A stretch of DNA of 16,899 bases, taken from NCBI GenBank assembly GCA_018064385.1, contig JAGHVI010000125.1:1-16899 (forward strand), in the 5' to 3' direction. Below the pieces are notes generated by a model. That model was not told the origin of the DNA. It did no database searches and saw nothing but the letters and a program-made list of their open reading frames with translations. This document shows, piece by piece, positions 6,412 through 14,903 of this stretch. The DNA comes from Candidatus Minthenecus merdequi. Its GTDB lineage: Bacteria > Bacteroidota > Bacteroidia > Bacteroidales > Paludibacteraceae. A program made the position numbers and the translations under genes. Numbering within the stretch: the first letter of the stretch is position 1; every line of letters starts with the position of its first letter.

Positions 6412-6419
6412 CAAAGTTA
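6412..6419 (-). promoter_or_regulatory. Promoter (-7 element) of recA
   Basis: On the minus strand TAACTTTG at 6419-6412 matches TAnnTTTG, about 28 nt upstream of the recA ATG. The expected -33 position, near 6439-6442, does not read TTTG and falls inside the fold-back repeat at 6431-6461. Activation by another factor or simple weak -33 contact are both possible. Confidence 0.65.
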
Positions 6420-6430
6420 CATTACGTTTA

Positions 6431-6461
6431 GGGTAATTCTATTAATTAACAGAACCACCTT
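6431..6461 (-). repeat. Fold-back repeat after rodA (31 bp)
   Basis: On the minus strand AAGGTGGTTCT starts with the base right after the rodA stop codon and is mirrored by AGAATTACC (6440-6432) across the loop GTTAATTAAT. In RNA all nine positions of GGUGGUUCU/AGAAUUACC pair when two G-U pairs are counted, but only for the transcript running with rodA. No T run follows, so it is not a standard intrinsic terminator. Confidence 0.75.
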
Positions 6462-7946
6462 TCAGAGTCTGAATGTATCAATGTTACCTTTTAGACGTTC
6501 TTCCCGTTTTGTATCAATTTTAAGAAGGACGGCAAGCATAAAAGTAAAGCCGAGGAAACTTGATCCACCATAGCTGATGAACGGGAGGGGTATGCCAATA
6601 ACAGGCATAATACCGATAACCATACCTATGTTAACAACAAAATGAAAGGCAAAAAAGCCCAATACGCCATAAGCGTATGCACGTGCGAAATGAGATTCGG
6701 CACGTTCAGCCATAACAATAATCCGCCACATCAACAATGAATAAAGAGAGATAAGGAACAAAGAGCCAAGAAACCCCCACTCCTCACCGACCGTGCAAAA
6801 GATGAAATCAGTATGCTGTTCGGGAACATACTTGAGACGAGTTTGTGTGCCATTGAGATAACCTTTGCCAAATAAGCGGCCTGAACCGATAGCGATTGCA
6901 GCCTGCCGAGTATTATAACCGACACCTTTCGGGTCGTCAACCATTCCGAGAACTACTTTAATACGTTTCTGCTGATGCGGTTGTAATATAGAGTCAAAGA
7001 TATAGCCGGCAGAGAAAGAATAGCCAGTTGAGAACAATACAAAAACAGCGACAAGCCAGTATGTACGCCGCCAACGCATAAATGAAACGACCAACATATA
7101 AATGACAGATAATATGTTGAGTACAAGGAGTACATAAACAATGTTGACGGGTGTAAAGAAAATGTTAAGCAAGACGGATAAAAGTATAACAAAAAGCAAT
7201 ACACCGGCAAGAATCAGCGCATTAAAATTGTCACGGCGAAAATGGATAAGGAATATGATTTGAACAAGATAAACAATGATAAGAGCATAGCAAAGACCTG
7301 CAGGTATGCCAGCCAATCCAAAGAATAGATTGTCGCTGAGCTTGACAGTAATGACAAAGAGAAATACAGCAAGAAAAGCCAAGAGAGGGACGAGTCCGCT
7401 CATACCCTCGCGGTAAAGCAAAATTATAAAAGAGGCAAAAACAAGGGCGGTACCAGTCTCCTTCTGAAGAATGATTATGAGCATTGGCAAGAGGACGATG
7501 GCAATAGAGATGGCATAATCACGAAGAGTTTGCATTTTGAAGTTCTGACGTCCAACATATTTGGCGAGTGCAAGTGCTGTAACGAACTTGGCGAACTCGG
7601 CAGGTTGAATGCTGAATGCGCCAAAAGAGAGCCAAGAGCGAGAACCATTTATGTCGCGAGAAAGAAATATAGTAGCAATGAGTAAAAAAAGCATACCTCC
7701 ATAAAGGAGAAAAGCGAATTGGTTGAAAAAATTATCGTCAAAAAAAAGAATAACAATAGCGACAACGACACTGAAAACAATCCAAACGATCTGCATTCCC
7801 GAACGACAAGAGATATCGAAGATAGAGATTTGGTCAGGAGTGATGCTGGCACTGTATATATTCAAGCAGCCAAAGACAACCAATAGTAAATATATAAGAA
7901 CCATTGGTTTATCGAGGTATTTGAGTGCATTAAAATCACTTGCCAT
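6462..7946 (-). CDS. rodA: RodA, SEDS peptidoglycan glycosyltransferase
   Basis: RodA polymerises lipid II into glycan strands for side-wall elongation and works with PBP2. The 494-residue protein is highly hydrophobic, with many membrane segments. SEDS motifs are clear: NGSRSWLSFGAFSIQPAEFAK (100-120), QKETGTALVF, the extracellular PEQHTDFIF whose Asp380 corresponds to the catalytic aspartate of E. coli RodA, GEEWGFLG, and IPLPFISYGGSS. It is about 120 residues longer than E. coli RodA. The surplus is a hydrophobic block at about 205-315 with roughly four extra predicted membrane segments before the QPHQQKRI motif. The ATG lies inside the end of mrdA (11-nt overlap), showing translational coupling. 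It is the last gene of the elongasome operon and is followed directly by a fold-back repeat. Confidence 0.95.
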   Translation of the reverse strand: MASDFNALKYLDKPMVLIYLLLVVFGCLNIYSASITPDQISIFDISCRSGMQIVWIVFSVVVAIVILFFDDNFFNQFAFLLYGGMLFLLIATIFLSRDINGSRSWLSFGAFSIQPAEFAKFVTALALAKYVGRQNFKMQTLRDYAISIAIVLLPMLIIILQKETGTALVFASFIILLYREGMSGLVPLLAFLAVFLFVITVKLSDNLFFGLAGIPAGLCYALIIVYLVQIIFLIHFRRDNFNALILAGVLLFVILLSVLLNIFFTPVNIVYVLLVLNILSVIYMLVVSFMRWRRTYWLVAVFVLFSTGYSFSAGYIFDSILQPHQQKRIKVVLGMVDDPKGVGYNTRQAAIAIGSGRLFGKGYLNGTQTRLKYVPEQHTDFIFCTVGEEWGFLGSLFLISLYSLLMWRIIVMAERAESHFARAYAYGVLGFFAFHFVVNIGMVIGIMPVIGIPLPFISYGGSSFLGFTFMLAVLLKIDTKREERLKGNIDTFRL

Positions 7947-9831
7947 TTGCCAGAGAGTTTATAAATTCATCGAATTGCTTAACACGAACGTCTTTGACTG
8001 TAGAGGATATGTTGTCGTAAAGTTCTTGTCGGGAACATTTTCCCGTCAGATATTTCTCGATGCAAAGAGAAGCGATAGGATTAGCCCAGGTTGCTCCGAA
8101 ACCAGCATTTTCGACGACAACAGCAATGACAATCTTTGGGTCATTGTAAGGAGCATAACCGACAAAGATTGAATGGTCATCGCCATGGGAATTTTGCACG
8201 GTACCAGTCTTGCCACACATTTCGATGTCAGGGATTTTGAAATGTCTTCCAGTACCAAATTGGCACACACGCCACATACCCTCCTGAACAATAGAGAAAT
8301 AGCTGGAATCGACATTTGACTGATGACGACGTGTGAGCATTGAATCATTCTTATTGATATGCGGTGTAATATACCAACCGGAGTTTGCAATACAGGCGAC
8401 AGCATTTGCCAATTGTATAGGAGTGACCTCAACTTCGCCCTGACCTATTGAATTTGAACGGATTGTCAAAGCGCGCCAACCTTTTTTGCCATAAATTTTA
8501 TTATAAGTACGCTCGGAACCAATTGCGCCGTCCTTAAGTCCTGGAATATCAGAATCAGAAAAAGCGAAGCCCAATCCAAAACTCATCATATCGTTACGCC
8601 AACGGTTGTAATTCTCGTGAAACCTGGTATGATTGAAACTGCGTTTTACATAACAATCCTTTTCAATAGTAGCTTTGTAAGCCAGCCAGAAATAAGGGTT
8701 ACAACTTTGTTCGATAGCATTGAGGAGAGTAACAGGAGAGCCGTGGTGGTGCGTACACTTGATTGGGGATGACGAAGGGCCGTTACACGGGAATCTGGAA
8801 TCTTCGGTTATACCGCCTTCTTGCTGACAGACAAGAGCTTGAAGGAGTTTGAAAGTTGAGCCTGGAGAATAGCGACCCTGGATAGCACGGTTTAAGAGCG
8901 GTCTTGTTTTTTCATTAATCAGCACAGGGTAATATGTACCACGCTTACGACCGACAAGATATTCAGGATTCCAAGAAGGATTTGAAGCGAGGATAAGCAC
9001 TTCGCCAGTTGAAGGTTCGATGGCGACAACACTACCCCGTTTTCCATCAAGTAATTTTTCGGCAAACATTTGAAGGTCAATATCAATGGTTGTTATGAGG
9101 TTTTTGCCAGGGACAGCAGGCTTATCTTCGACTCCATTTTTATAACGTCCTTGTATTCTGCCACGGGCATCGCGAAGGAGAATTTCCTCGCCATTTATGC
9201 CACGGAGTTCTTTTTCGTAGGCATATTCTATACCAGAGACACCAATATAATCACCGAGATGATAAAATGCGTCTTCGTTCAGTTGTTCCTGGTTGACTTC
9301 GCCAATCGAGCCAAGAATATGCGATGCAGATGGATAATTGTAATTTCGGAGAGTACGTGATTGAATAGAGAACCCCTTAAACTTACGCAATTGCTCACTG
9401 ACACGAGCATAATCTTCGGGGGAAAGTTGAGTAATAAAACGCTGAGGAGTCAGGGGTGAGTAGCCAGGATTTCGGCTAAAATTCTTAACATTAGCAAAGC
9501 GATGTTCAATTTGAGTGCGGGTTTCGCTCAACATAGAACAGAGGGCATCAGTATCAATAGGTGTTCCTTTTTTAGCGAGGTCATCAAGCACCTTCATCGT
9601 AACAAGAAGGTCATACGTTTTCTGGTTATAAACAAGGATTTTGCCATTACGATCTTTGATAGCACCACGTGGAGCGTAAACAACTTTATGATAGAAAGCG
9701 TTACCTTCGGCAATATCTAAATACCTTCCAGAGAACTGCATAAAACCAATCTTAATCAAAAAGCCAACAGCTATGATAATCAAGAGAGATAAGATAACTA
9801 TGCTTCTATTTTTGTTCTCGTCGGCTTTCAT
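7936..9831 (-). CDS. mrdA: Penicillin-binding protein 2, elongasome transpeptidase
   Basis: PBP2 crosslinks peptidoglycan made by RodA during cell elongation. The 631-residue protein has a short cytoplasmic N-terminus, one membrane helix (about 11-30), then the pedestal domain with YAPRGAIKDRNGKIL (52-66). The transpeptidase domain carries the three penicillin-binding motifs: S325-T-F-K328, S376-C-N378 and K541-T-G543. GSVVAIEPSTGEVLILAS marks its beginning. A Cys-rich segment with CNGPSSSPIKCTHHHGS lies between the first two motifs, where some PBP2s have an extra ordered insert; metal binding there is speculation. Length is normal for PBP2. Its ATG overlaps the mreD stop as ATGA, and its end overlaps rodA, so translation is probably coupled. 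Confidence 0.96.
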   Translation of the reverse strand: MKADENKNRSIVILSLLIIIAVGFLIKIGFMQFSGRYLDIAEGNAFYHKVVYAPRGAIKDRNGKILVYNQKTYDLLVTMKVLDDLAKKGTPIDTDALCSMLSETRTQIEHRFANVKNFSRNPGYSPLTPQRFITQLSPEDYARVSEQLRKFKGFSIQSRTLRNYNYPSASHILGSIGEVNQEQLNEDAFYHLGDYIGVSGIEYAYEKELRGINGEEILLRDARGRIQGRYKNGVEDKPAVPGKNLITTIDIDLQMFAEKLLDGKRGSVVAIEPSTGEVLILASNPSWNPEYLVGRKRGTYYPVLINEKTRPLLNRAIQGRYSPGSTFKLLQALVCQQEGGITEDSRFPCNGPSSSPIKCTHHHGSPVTLLNAIEQSCNPYFWLAYKATIEKDCYVKRSFNHTRFHENYNRWRNDMMSFGLGFAFSDSDIPGLKDGAIGSERTYNKIYGKKGWRALTIRSNSIGQGEVEVTPIQLANAVACIANSGWYITPHINKNDSMLTRRHQSNVDSSYFSIVQEGMWRVCQFGTGRHFKIPDIEMCGKTGTVQNSHGDDHSIFVGYAPYNDPKIVIAVVVENAGFGATWANPIASLCIEKYLTGKCSRQELYDNISSTVKDVRVKQFDEFINSLANGK

Positions 9832-10319
9832 TTTCTGATTTTCTCAAAAACATAGACAAAGAGGAATGTCAAAATAGAGCTGACAATAGTTTTAGCGATT
9901 ACCCAGAGTGTAAGCGAAAAGTCAAGAGCCTCGATTGAGAAGAGCAAAAAGTGGTGAAACAGAACCATTACCACAGCATACTTGATAAAATCCTCGTGCA
10001 TAAAAGCAAGAGAAGGGCGTGATTTGTCAAGTTGCTCTGGTTTTGCCATCAAACGGAAAAGTAATGGTTGTATGTACCCCATAAATGTTGTCGCTATTGT
10101 GTGTATTCCCCAGGTATTAGAGAAAGCATCTACAAACAGGCCGAGAAGAAAAGCAATTACAACCGAAGCCAGATGGCTCTGGCGAGTAGGGAAAACTATA
10201 ACAAGATATATGTAAACGAAAGGATTTACGACATACGCTAAGTTAATATGATTAAAGAGGATAATCTGCAAAAAGACTAACCAAATGAACCACAATATTT
10301 GTTCCCATATATTTCTCAT
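9828..10319 (-). CDS. mreD: Rod shape-determining protein MreD
   Basis: MreD is a small integral membrane protein of the elongasome that works with MreC and MreB. The 163-residue protein has about five hydrophobic segments (WEQILWFIWLVFLQIILF, PFVYIYLVIVF, LASVVIAFLLGLFVDAF, YAVVMVLFHHFLLFSI, LWVIAKTIVSSILTFLFVYVF). The family-typical GLFVDAFSNTWGIHTIATTFMGY lies at the third and fourth segments. It lies 2 nt after mreC and overlaps mrdA by 4 nt. Sequence identity is low in this family, so the call rests on topology, the GLFVDxFS motif and gene order. Confidence 0.9.
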   Translation of the reverse strand: MRNIWEQILWFIWLVFLQIILFNHINLAYVVNPFVYIYLVIVFPTRQSHLASVVIAFLLGLFVDAFSNTWGIHTIATTFMGYIQPLLFRLMAKPEQLDKSRPSLAFMHEDFIKYAVVMVLFHHFLLFSIEALDFSLTLWVIAKTIVSSILTFLFVYVFEKIRK

Positions 10320-10321
10320 TT

Positions 10322-11176
10322 CTACGGCTTCACTGTATTAGATATTTGAGACTCCATATCTTCGACCAACGCATTATACTCTTCTTTGTTTCCGTTACGA
10401 ATTACGGCAACGTAGTGGATTGTAGCATAATCGACAGCCAAATTAACAATTATATGGCTAAATTCCTCGACATGATTACTTTTTGCATTGCTAACACTAC
10501 CAATCAACACATTTTCGGGAAAAATTGAAGAAAACGAAGACGTGAATATACTATCGCCAGCCTGAGGATGAACGTGCGTTGGCAACTCGTTGAGCGTGAT
10601 GCGATCCTTGCGACCACCCTCCCAAACGACAAGACCGAGTTGAGCGTTACTTTCGATTTTTGCACTGACTTTCACAGATGTATTAATCAGTGGAAGGACA
10701 ACAGCATAATGGCGAGCGACATTGCCGACAACACCATAAGCACAACCATTTGCAACAACTCCCATATCCTCTGATATTCCATCATCAGAACCTTTGTTGA
10801 TAATAACGTAATTGTTGTTGCCATTGATAGACTGAAAAATAATACGGGCTGGCGTATAATCAACATTAGCAGGAGGCAGTGAATTGACAACAGAATCACA
10901 ACGAAGGCTATCGAAAACAGCATTCAACATAGCAAGTTTTTCGTTCAACCTGGCATTGTCTTCAGAAAGTTGACGATTAGTTTCCTTAAGGTAGAAATAC
11001 TCGGCAATACCTGAACCGACCGAAGCAAGATGAGACTGCACGGTAAGAGTATTCCGAGCGATGACAGTACGTGAAAAATCGTTTCGATTATACAACAAAG
11101 CGACAGCTACCATCTCGAGAATAATAAAAAGAATGGTAGCAACATGCTTTATCAGAAAATCGAACAGAAGTTTCAT
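10322..11176 (-). CDS. mreC: Rod shape-determining protein MreC
   Basis: MreC links the MreB filament to PBP2 and RodA from the periplasmic side. The protein has 284 residues: one N-terminal membrane segment (HVATILFIILEMVAVALLY, about 10-29), a coiled coil around NRQLSEDNARLNEKLAMLNAVFDSL, then two beta-barrel domains. Family signatures are VVANGCAYGVVGNVARHYAVVLPLI, SAKIESNAQLGLVVWEGG and a GDSIFTSSFSSIFPENVLIG-like strand pair. It starts 3 nt after the mreB stop (TGATAAATG), with mreD 2 nt downstream, so it is in the middle of a tight operon. Confidence 0.94.
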   Translation of the reverse strand: MKLLFDFLIKHVATILFIILEMVAVALLYNRNDFSRTVIARNTLTVQSHLASVGSGIAEYFYLKETNRQLSEDNARLNEKLAMLNAVFDSLRCDSVVNSLPPANVDYTPARIIFQSINGNNNYVIINKGSDDGISEDMGVVANGCAYGVVGNVARHYAVVLPLINTSVKVSAKIESNAQLGLVVWEGGRKDRITLNELPTHVHPQAGDSIFTSSFSSIFPENVLIGSVSNAKSNHVEEFSHIIVNLAVDYATIHYVAVIRNGNKEEYNALVEDMESQISNTVKP

Positions 11177-11179
11177 TTA

Positions 11180-12205
11180 TCACTGTTTTTGAAGGAAGCG
11201 GAAACGGTCTATATTGTTGAGAGCTTGACAAGTACCACGAGCGACGGCGCGGAGAGGGTCTTCAGCGACCTTAAACTCGATTTGCATTTTTTCAGAGAAA
11301 CGACGAGCAATGCCGTGAAGCATTGCTCCACCGCCCGAAAGCCATACACCATTCTTCATAAGGTCAGAATAGAGTTCAGGAGGTGTATCTTCCAAAGCGG
11401 CCATAATTGCGCTTTCGAGTTTGACCAAAGATTTATCAAGGCAATGAGCAATCTCCTGATAAGATACAGGGACTGTCATAGGTAGCGACGTGATACGATT
11501 AGAGCCCTGAACACTGATGTCATCAGGAGCATCCTCGCCGAGTTCAGGAAGAGCAGCACCGACAGTTTTTTTGATAATTTCGGCAGTAGGTTCGCCAATC
11601 TTCAGGTTATGTTGGCGGAACATATAATCGAGAATGTCTTCGGTAAAGGCATTTCCAGCCACACGGATAGACTTGTCGGCAACAATACCGCCCAATGAAA
11701 TGACGGCAATTTCGGTCGTTCCACCACCAATATCAACCACCATATTACCTTCAGGTTTCTCAATATCAAGACCAATACCAAGTGCTGCAGCCATAGGTTC
11801 GGCTATAAGATATACTTCACGGCCACCAGCATGTTCGCTTGAATCACGCACAGCACGCATCTCGACCTCGGTGGCACCAGATGGGATTCCGACCACCATA
11901 CGCAATGACGGAGTAATTATCCTGCGAGTATGAGGGATGAGGTCAATCATGCCGCGAATCATAAGTTCAGCGGCCTGGAAATCAGCGATAACGCCATCAC
12001 GAAGAGGACGTATAGTCTTGATGTTCTTAGGAGTACGGCCCTCCATAAGAGCTGCCTGTTTTCCGATTGCTTCCAATTTGTTAGTCATGACATCAATAGC
12101 GACGATGGATGGTTGGTCAACGACCATTTTCCCTTTGTAGGTAATGATGGTGTTGGCGGTTCCAAGATCAACGGCAATGTCTTCAGTAAAAGAAAATAAA
12201 CCCAT
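11180..12205 (-). CDS. mreB: Rod shape-determining protein MreB (bacterial actin)
   Basis: MreB polymerises on the inner face of the membrane and orients the elongation machinery. The 341-residue protein has the actin-fold motifs: phosphate 1 AVDLGTANT (11-19), phosphate 2 VDIGGGTTEI (157-166), EPMAAALG (136-143) and the adenosine motif GGGAMLHGI (291-299). The N-terminal MGLFSFTEDI resembles the amphipathic membrane-binding start of other MreBs. It is the first gene of mreB-mreC-mreD-mrdA-rodA. The 76-nt gap upstream holds no perfect promoter: a TTTG at 12270-12267 and a CAAAATATA (12226-12234, minus TATATTTTG) are partial matches only. Read-through from the flippase gene cannot be excluded. 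Confidence 0.98.
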   Translation of the reverse strand: MGLFSFTEDIAVDLGTANTIITYKGKMVVDQPSIVAIDVMTNKLEAIGKQAALMEGRTPKNIKTIRPLRDGVIADFQAAELMIRGMIDLIPHTRRIITPSLRMVVGIPSGATEVEMRAVRDSSEHAGGREVYLIAEPMAAALGIGLDIEKPEGNMVVDIGGGTTEIAVISLGGIVADKSIRVAGNAFTEDILDYMFRQHNLKIGEPTAEIIKKTVGAALPELGEDAPDDISVQGSNRITSLPMTVPVSYQEIAHCLDKSLVKLESAIMAALEDTPPELYSDLMKNGVWLSGGGAMLHGIARRFSEKMQIEFKVAEDPLRAVARGTCQALNNIDRFRFLQKQ

Positions 12206-12280
12206 ATTGCATTATTTTATTTTTTCAAAATATATCATTCAACAGCAATCTGCTAAAAATAAACTTCAAAATCGTCTCAA

Positions 12281-12303
12281 CCTAATTAATAGAACCACCC
12301 TTT
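12281..12303 (-). repeat. Repeat copy forming the 3' end of the flippase gene
   Basis: The 21 bases 12281-12301 are identical to 5247-5267 in the porT/recA gap (core TAATTAATAGAACCACCC). On the minus strand it reads AAAGGGTGGTTCTATTAATT and then TAGG. Unlike the other copies it overlaps a coding sequence: it encodes the last residues KGGSIN and the TAG stop of the flippase. I find no matching inverted half-site nearby. Confidence 0.75.
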
Positions 12304-13805
12304 ATCCTTTTTGTCAATTTCTGTATTATAGGAAGTTTTGACAAAGGCAAATCCTTCATTATGACAACAACACAGAATATTGCCAACAAGATGGTTCGAT
12401 AAGCCATCCTGACGAAAAAATTATCTATCGTAATGAACATAGCAGCAGCCCAAAGCAAAGCAGCAAGGACCACATACATTGCGATGCGTTTCAGTTGATA
12501 GTCAACTGGGTAATACTTTTGTCCAACGAAATAGCTGACCATCATCATCACAAAATAGCAAGCCACCGATGACCAAACGCAAGCCCAATAGCTGAATTTA
12601 GGGATAAGCAACAACTGCATTACAAACATGATAATGAATCCAATAGACGAAATTATCGCTCCCCAATAAGTTTTATCGACCAATTTGTACCAAAGGGCAA
12701 GGTTATACACAATTCCCTGGAACATATAAGAGATGAGTATCAGTGGAACGATATTCATACCTATTCGATAATCCTCACGAAGCAGGAACTTCAGTATATC
12801 CAAATAGAAAACCATACCAAGGAAAATCATTAGGGCGGCTATTATAAAATACTTCATAGCGTCCGAATAAGACTCCTTACACTTCGATGTTCCGTGCTTT
12901 TGGAAGACGAAAGGCTCGTAGGCATAGCGAAAGGCATTAGTAAACATCATCATAATCATTGCCACCTTGAAACATGCGCCGTAAATACCCAATTGCAACA
13001 TTGCATCACTCTTGTCAGGATAAACTATTGGGAAAAGAATCTTGTCAACAGTCTGATTCATAATTCCGACAATACCGAGCAGAAGGATAGGGAGACTGTA
13101 TTTCAACATTCTACGCAACAACATACGGTCAAAATCCAACTTAGGTTCAAGAATCGTAGGGAGCAAAAGCAGAGTGCACACAAACGAAGATATTAAGTTG
13201 GTAATGAATATATACTCGACATCATAATCAGGACGGAAACACCAATCGACCAACCAAGCTGCACCGCTATTCGAAATTTTAGGACAAATTACAAGGAAGA
13301 ATATATTTCCTAAGATATTGATAGCGATTGAGATAAGTTTATAAGCAGCAAATTTGACAGGTTTCTTCTTATAACGCAGATATGCAAAAGGGATACTATC
13401 AAAAGCATCAAGAGCAACCGTAACACCAAGCATAGCCACGATATTAGCAGAAGCACCACAACTCAGCAATTCAGCGACATCATGTCTGAAGACAATCAGC
13501 AGTAAAGCGAACAACGTAGAAGTAACAGCCAAGCAACATAAAGTTGTGCTATACACTCTGTCCGAAAGTGTCTTATTATCCTTATACTCACTAGCGAAAC
13601 GGAAAAATCCAGTTTCCATGCCATAAGTAATAACAACAATGACAAGAGCAGTCCAAGCATAGAGATTGGTCACAATTCCATATTGTCCAGAATTTTGCAG
13701 CACATACGTGTACATAGGGACAAGCAACCAATTCAGGAACTTGCCTACTATACTGCTAACTCCATAGATAGCAGTCTCTTTTGCGAGCTGTTTCATTTCT
13801 GCCAT
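12282..13805 (-). CDS. Polysaccharide/oligosaccharide flippase-like membrane protein (Wzx/MOP superfamily)
   Basis: A 507-residue protein with about 12-14 hydrophobic segments. Its N-terminus MAEMKQLAKETAIYGVSSIVGKFLNWLLVP is typical of the polysaccharide biosynthesis (Wzx/RfbX) branch of the MOP exporter superfamily, as are YGIVTNLYAWTALVIVVITYGMETGFFRFA (about 42-71) and an LRYKKKPVKFAAYKL segment after the fourth helix. Such proteins flip undecaprenyl-linked sugars across the inner membrane. There are no glycosyltransferase genes nearby; instead it lies between ruvB and the elongasome operon. A role in flipping a cell-wall or surface-glycan precursor is therefore possible but not shown, and MurJ-like function is only a hypothesis. 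ATG 13805 was chosen; M4 (13796) is an alternative. No good TAnnTTTG box precedes it, so it may depend on read-through from ruvB. The last codons and stop come from a dispersed repeat. Confidence 0.85.
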   Translation of the reverse strand: MAEMKQLAKETAIYGVSSIVGKFLNWLLVPMYTYVLQNSGQYGIVTNLYAWTALVIVVITYGMETGFFRFASEYKDNKTLSDRVYSTTLCCLAVTSTLFALLLIVFRHDVAELLSCGASANIVAMLGVTVALDAFDSIPFAYLRYKKKPVKFAAYKLISIAINILGNIFFLVICPKISNSGAAWLVDWCFRPDYDVEYIFITNLISSFVCTLLLLPTILEPKLDFDRMLLRRMLKYSLPILLLGIVGIMNQTVDKILFPIVYPDKSDAMLQLGIYGACFKVAMIMMMFTNAFRYAYEPFVFQKHGTSKCKESYSDAMKYFIIAALMIFLGMVFYLDILKFLLREDYRIGMNIVPLILISYMFQGIVYNLALWYKLVDKTYWGAIISSIGFIIMFVMQLLLIPKFSYWACVWSSVACYFVMMMVSYFVGQKYYPVDYQLKRIAMYVVLAALLWAAAMFITIDNFFVRMAYRTILLAIFCVVVIMKDLPLSKLPIIQKLTKRIKGGSIN

Positions 13806-13847
13806 ACTCTATGGTATTTTTATCTTGGCATATAATCCAATAATTGT

Positions 13848-13870
13848 AAAGGGTAGTTCTAAGAATCACT
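13848..13870. repeat. Fold-back repeat after ruvB (about 23 bp)
   Basis: AAAGGGTAGTTCT (13848-13860) is followed one base later by AGAATCACT (13862-13870), forming an imperfect palindrome of the same GGTnnTTCT half-site. It lies about 28 nt past the ruvB stop. A second, unrelated inverted repeat, TTTAAGAG (13872-13879) with CTCTTAAA (13896-13903), overlaps the ruvB stop codon, so the 3' end of ruvB is strongly structured. Confidence 0.6.
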
Positions 13871-13898
13871 GTTTAAGAGAAGTATGTTTTAGCCACTC

Positions 13899-14903
13899 TT
13901 AAAACAAAGATTGTTGTTTCACCAAAGAACGTCCTAAATGCGCATAAGCTTTTTCTGTTACTTCCCTACCCCTCGGTGTACGTTTAAGAAAACCTTCTTT
14001 GATAAGGAAAGGTTCATAAACCTCCTCTATTGTACCGGCATCTTCACTCATAGCAGTTGCAATGGTAGTCAAACCGACAGGACCTCCACCAAACTTATCA
14101 ATCATAGTGATAAGAATCTTGTTATCAATCTCATCAAGACCATACTTATCGATATTCAATGCCTCAAGAGCAAAGCATGCAATCTGGCGTTCAATACGAC
14201 CGCTACCTTTAACCTGTGCAAAATCGCGGACGCGACGAAGGAGAGCATTTGCGATACGAGGTGTTCCGCGACTACGGCGAGCAATTTCCAAGGCAGCCTC
14301 GTCAACGATAGGCACCTGCATAATAGCTGACGAACGTTTAATGATATCCACAATTACCTTTTCATCATAATACTCGAAATGGCAATTTATACCAAATCTT
14401 GCACGCAAAGGAGCAGTGAGAAGTCCACTGCGAGTTGTTGCTCCAATCAGTGTAAAAGGTTCAAGGTCAATTTGAACAGAGCGAGCCGAAGGGCCCTTGT
14501 CAATCATAATATCAATACGGAAATCCTCCATTGCCGAATACAGGTATTCCTCAACAATAGGGCTAAGCCTGTGAATTTCGTCAATAAACAGAACATCATT
14601 ACGTTCGAGCGAAGTCAAAAGCCCTGCAAGGTCACCAGGTTTATCAAGCACGGGACCTGAGGTCAGTTTGAAGCCAACTCCCAACTCGTTGGCAATGATA
14701 TTACTCAAGGTAGTCTTTCCAAGGCCTGGAGGTCCGTGCAGCAAAGTATGGTCAAGGCTCTCGCAACGCAACTTAGCGGCCTCAACAAACACGCGGAGAT
14801 TCTCGACAATTTTGTCCTGACCACTAAAATCACTGAAACTCAGTGGACGAAGAGCCTTATCAAGTTCATTCTCACGTTTTGGATTATGTATATCGTATTC
14901 CAT
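13899..14903 (-). CDS. ruvB: Holliday junction branch migration ATPase RuvB
   Basis: RuvB hexamers pump DNA through RuvA-bound Holliday junctions in recombinational repair. The 334-residue protein has the full AAA+ set. The N-terminal ALRPLSFSDFSGQDKIVENL is followed by Walker A GPPGLGKT (57-64), the TSGPVLDKPGDLAGLLT segment, Walker B FIDEIHRL (106-113) and sensor 1 GATTRSG. The arginine-finger region reads LTAPLRARFG, where many RuvBs have LRDRFG. The C-terminal winged helix has GPVGLTTIATAMSEDAGTIEE and TPRGREVTEKAY. Length is normal. ATG 14903 directly abuts the stop of the upstream ABC ATPase gene (TAA-ATG), so the two are translationally coupled. ruvA is not in the window. Confidence 0.98.
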   Translation of the reverse strand: MEYDIHNPKRENELDKALRPLSFSDFSGQDKIVENLRVFVEAAKLRCESLDHTLLHGPPGLGKTTLSNIIANELGVGFKLTSGPVLDKPGDLAGLLTSLERNDVLFIDEIHRLSPIVEEYLYSAMEDFRIDIMIDKGPSARSVQIDLEPFTLIGATTRSGLLTAPLRARFGINCHFEYYDEKVIVDIIKRSSAIMQVPIVDEAALEIARRSRGTPRIANALLRRVRDFAQVKGSGRIERQIACFALEALNIDKYGLDEIDNKILITMIDKFGGGPVGLTTIATAMSEDAGTIEEVYEPFLIKEGFLKRTPRGREVTEKAYAHLGRSLVKQQSLF

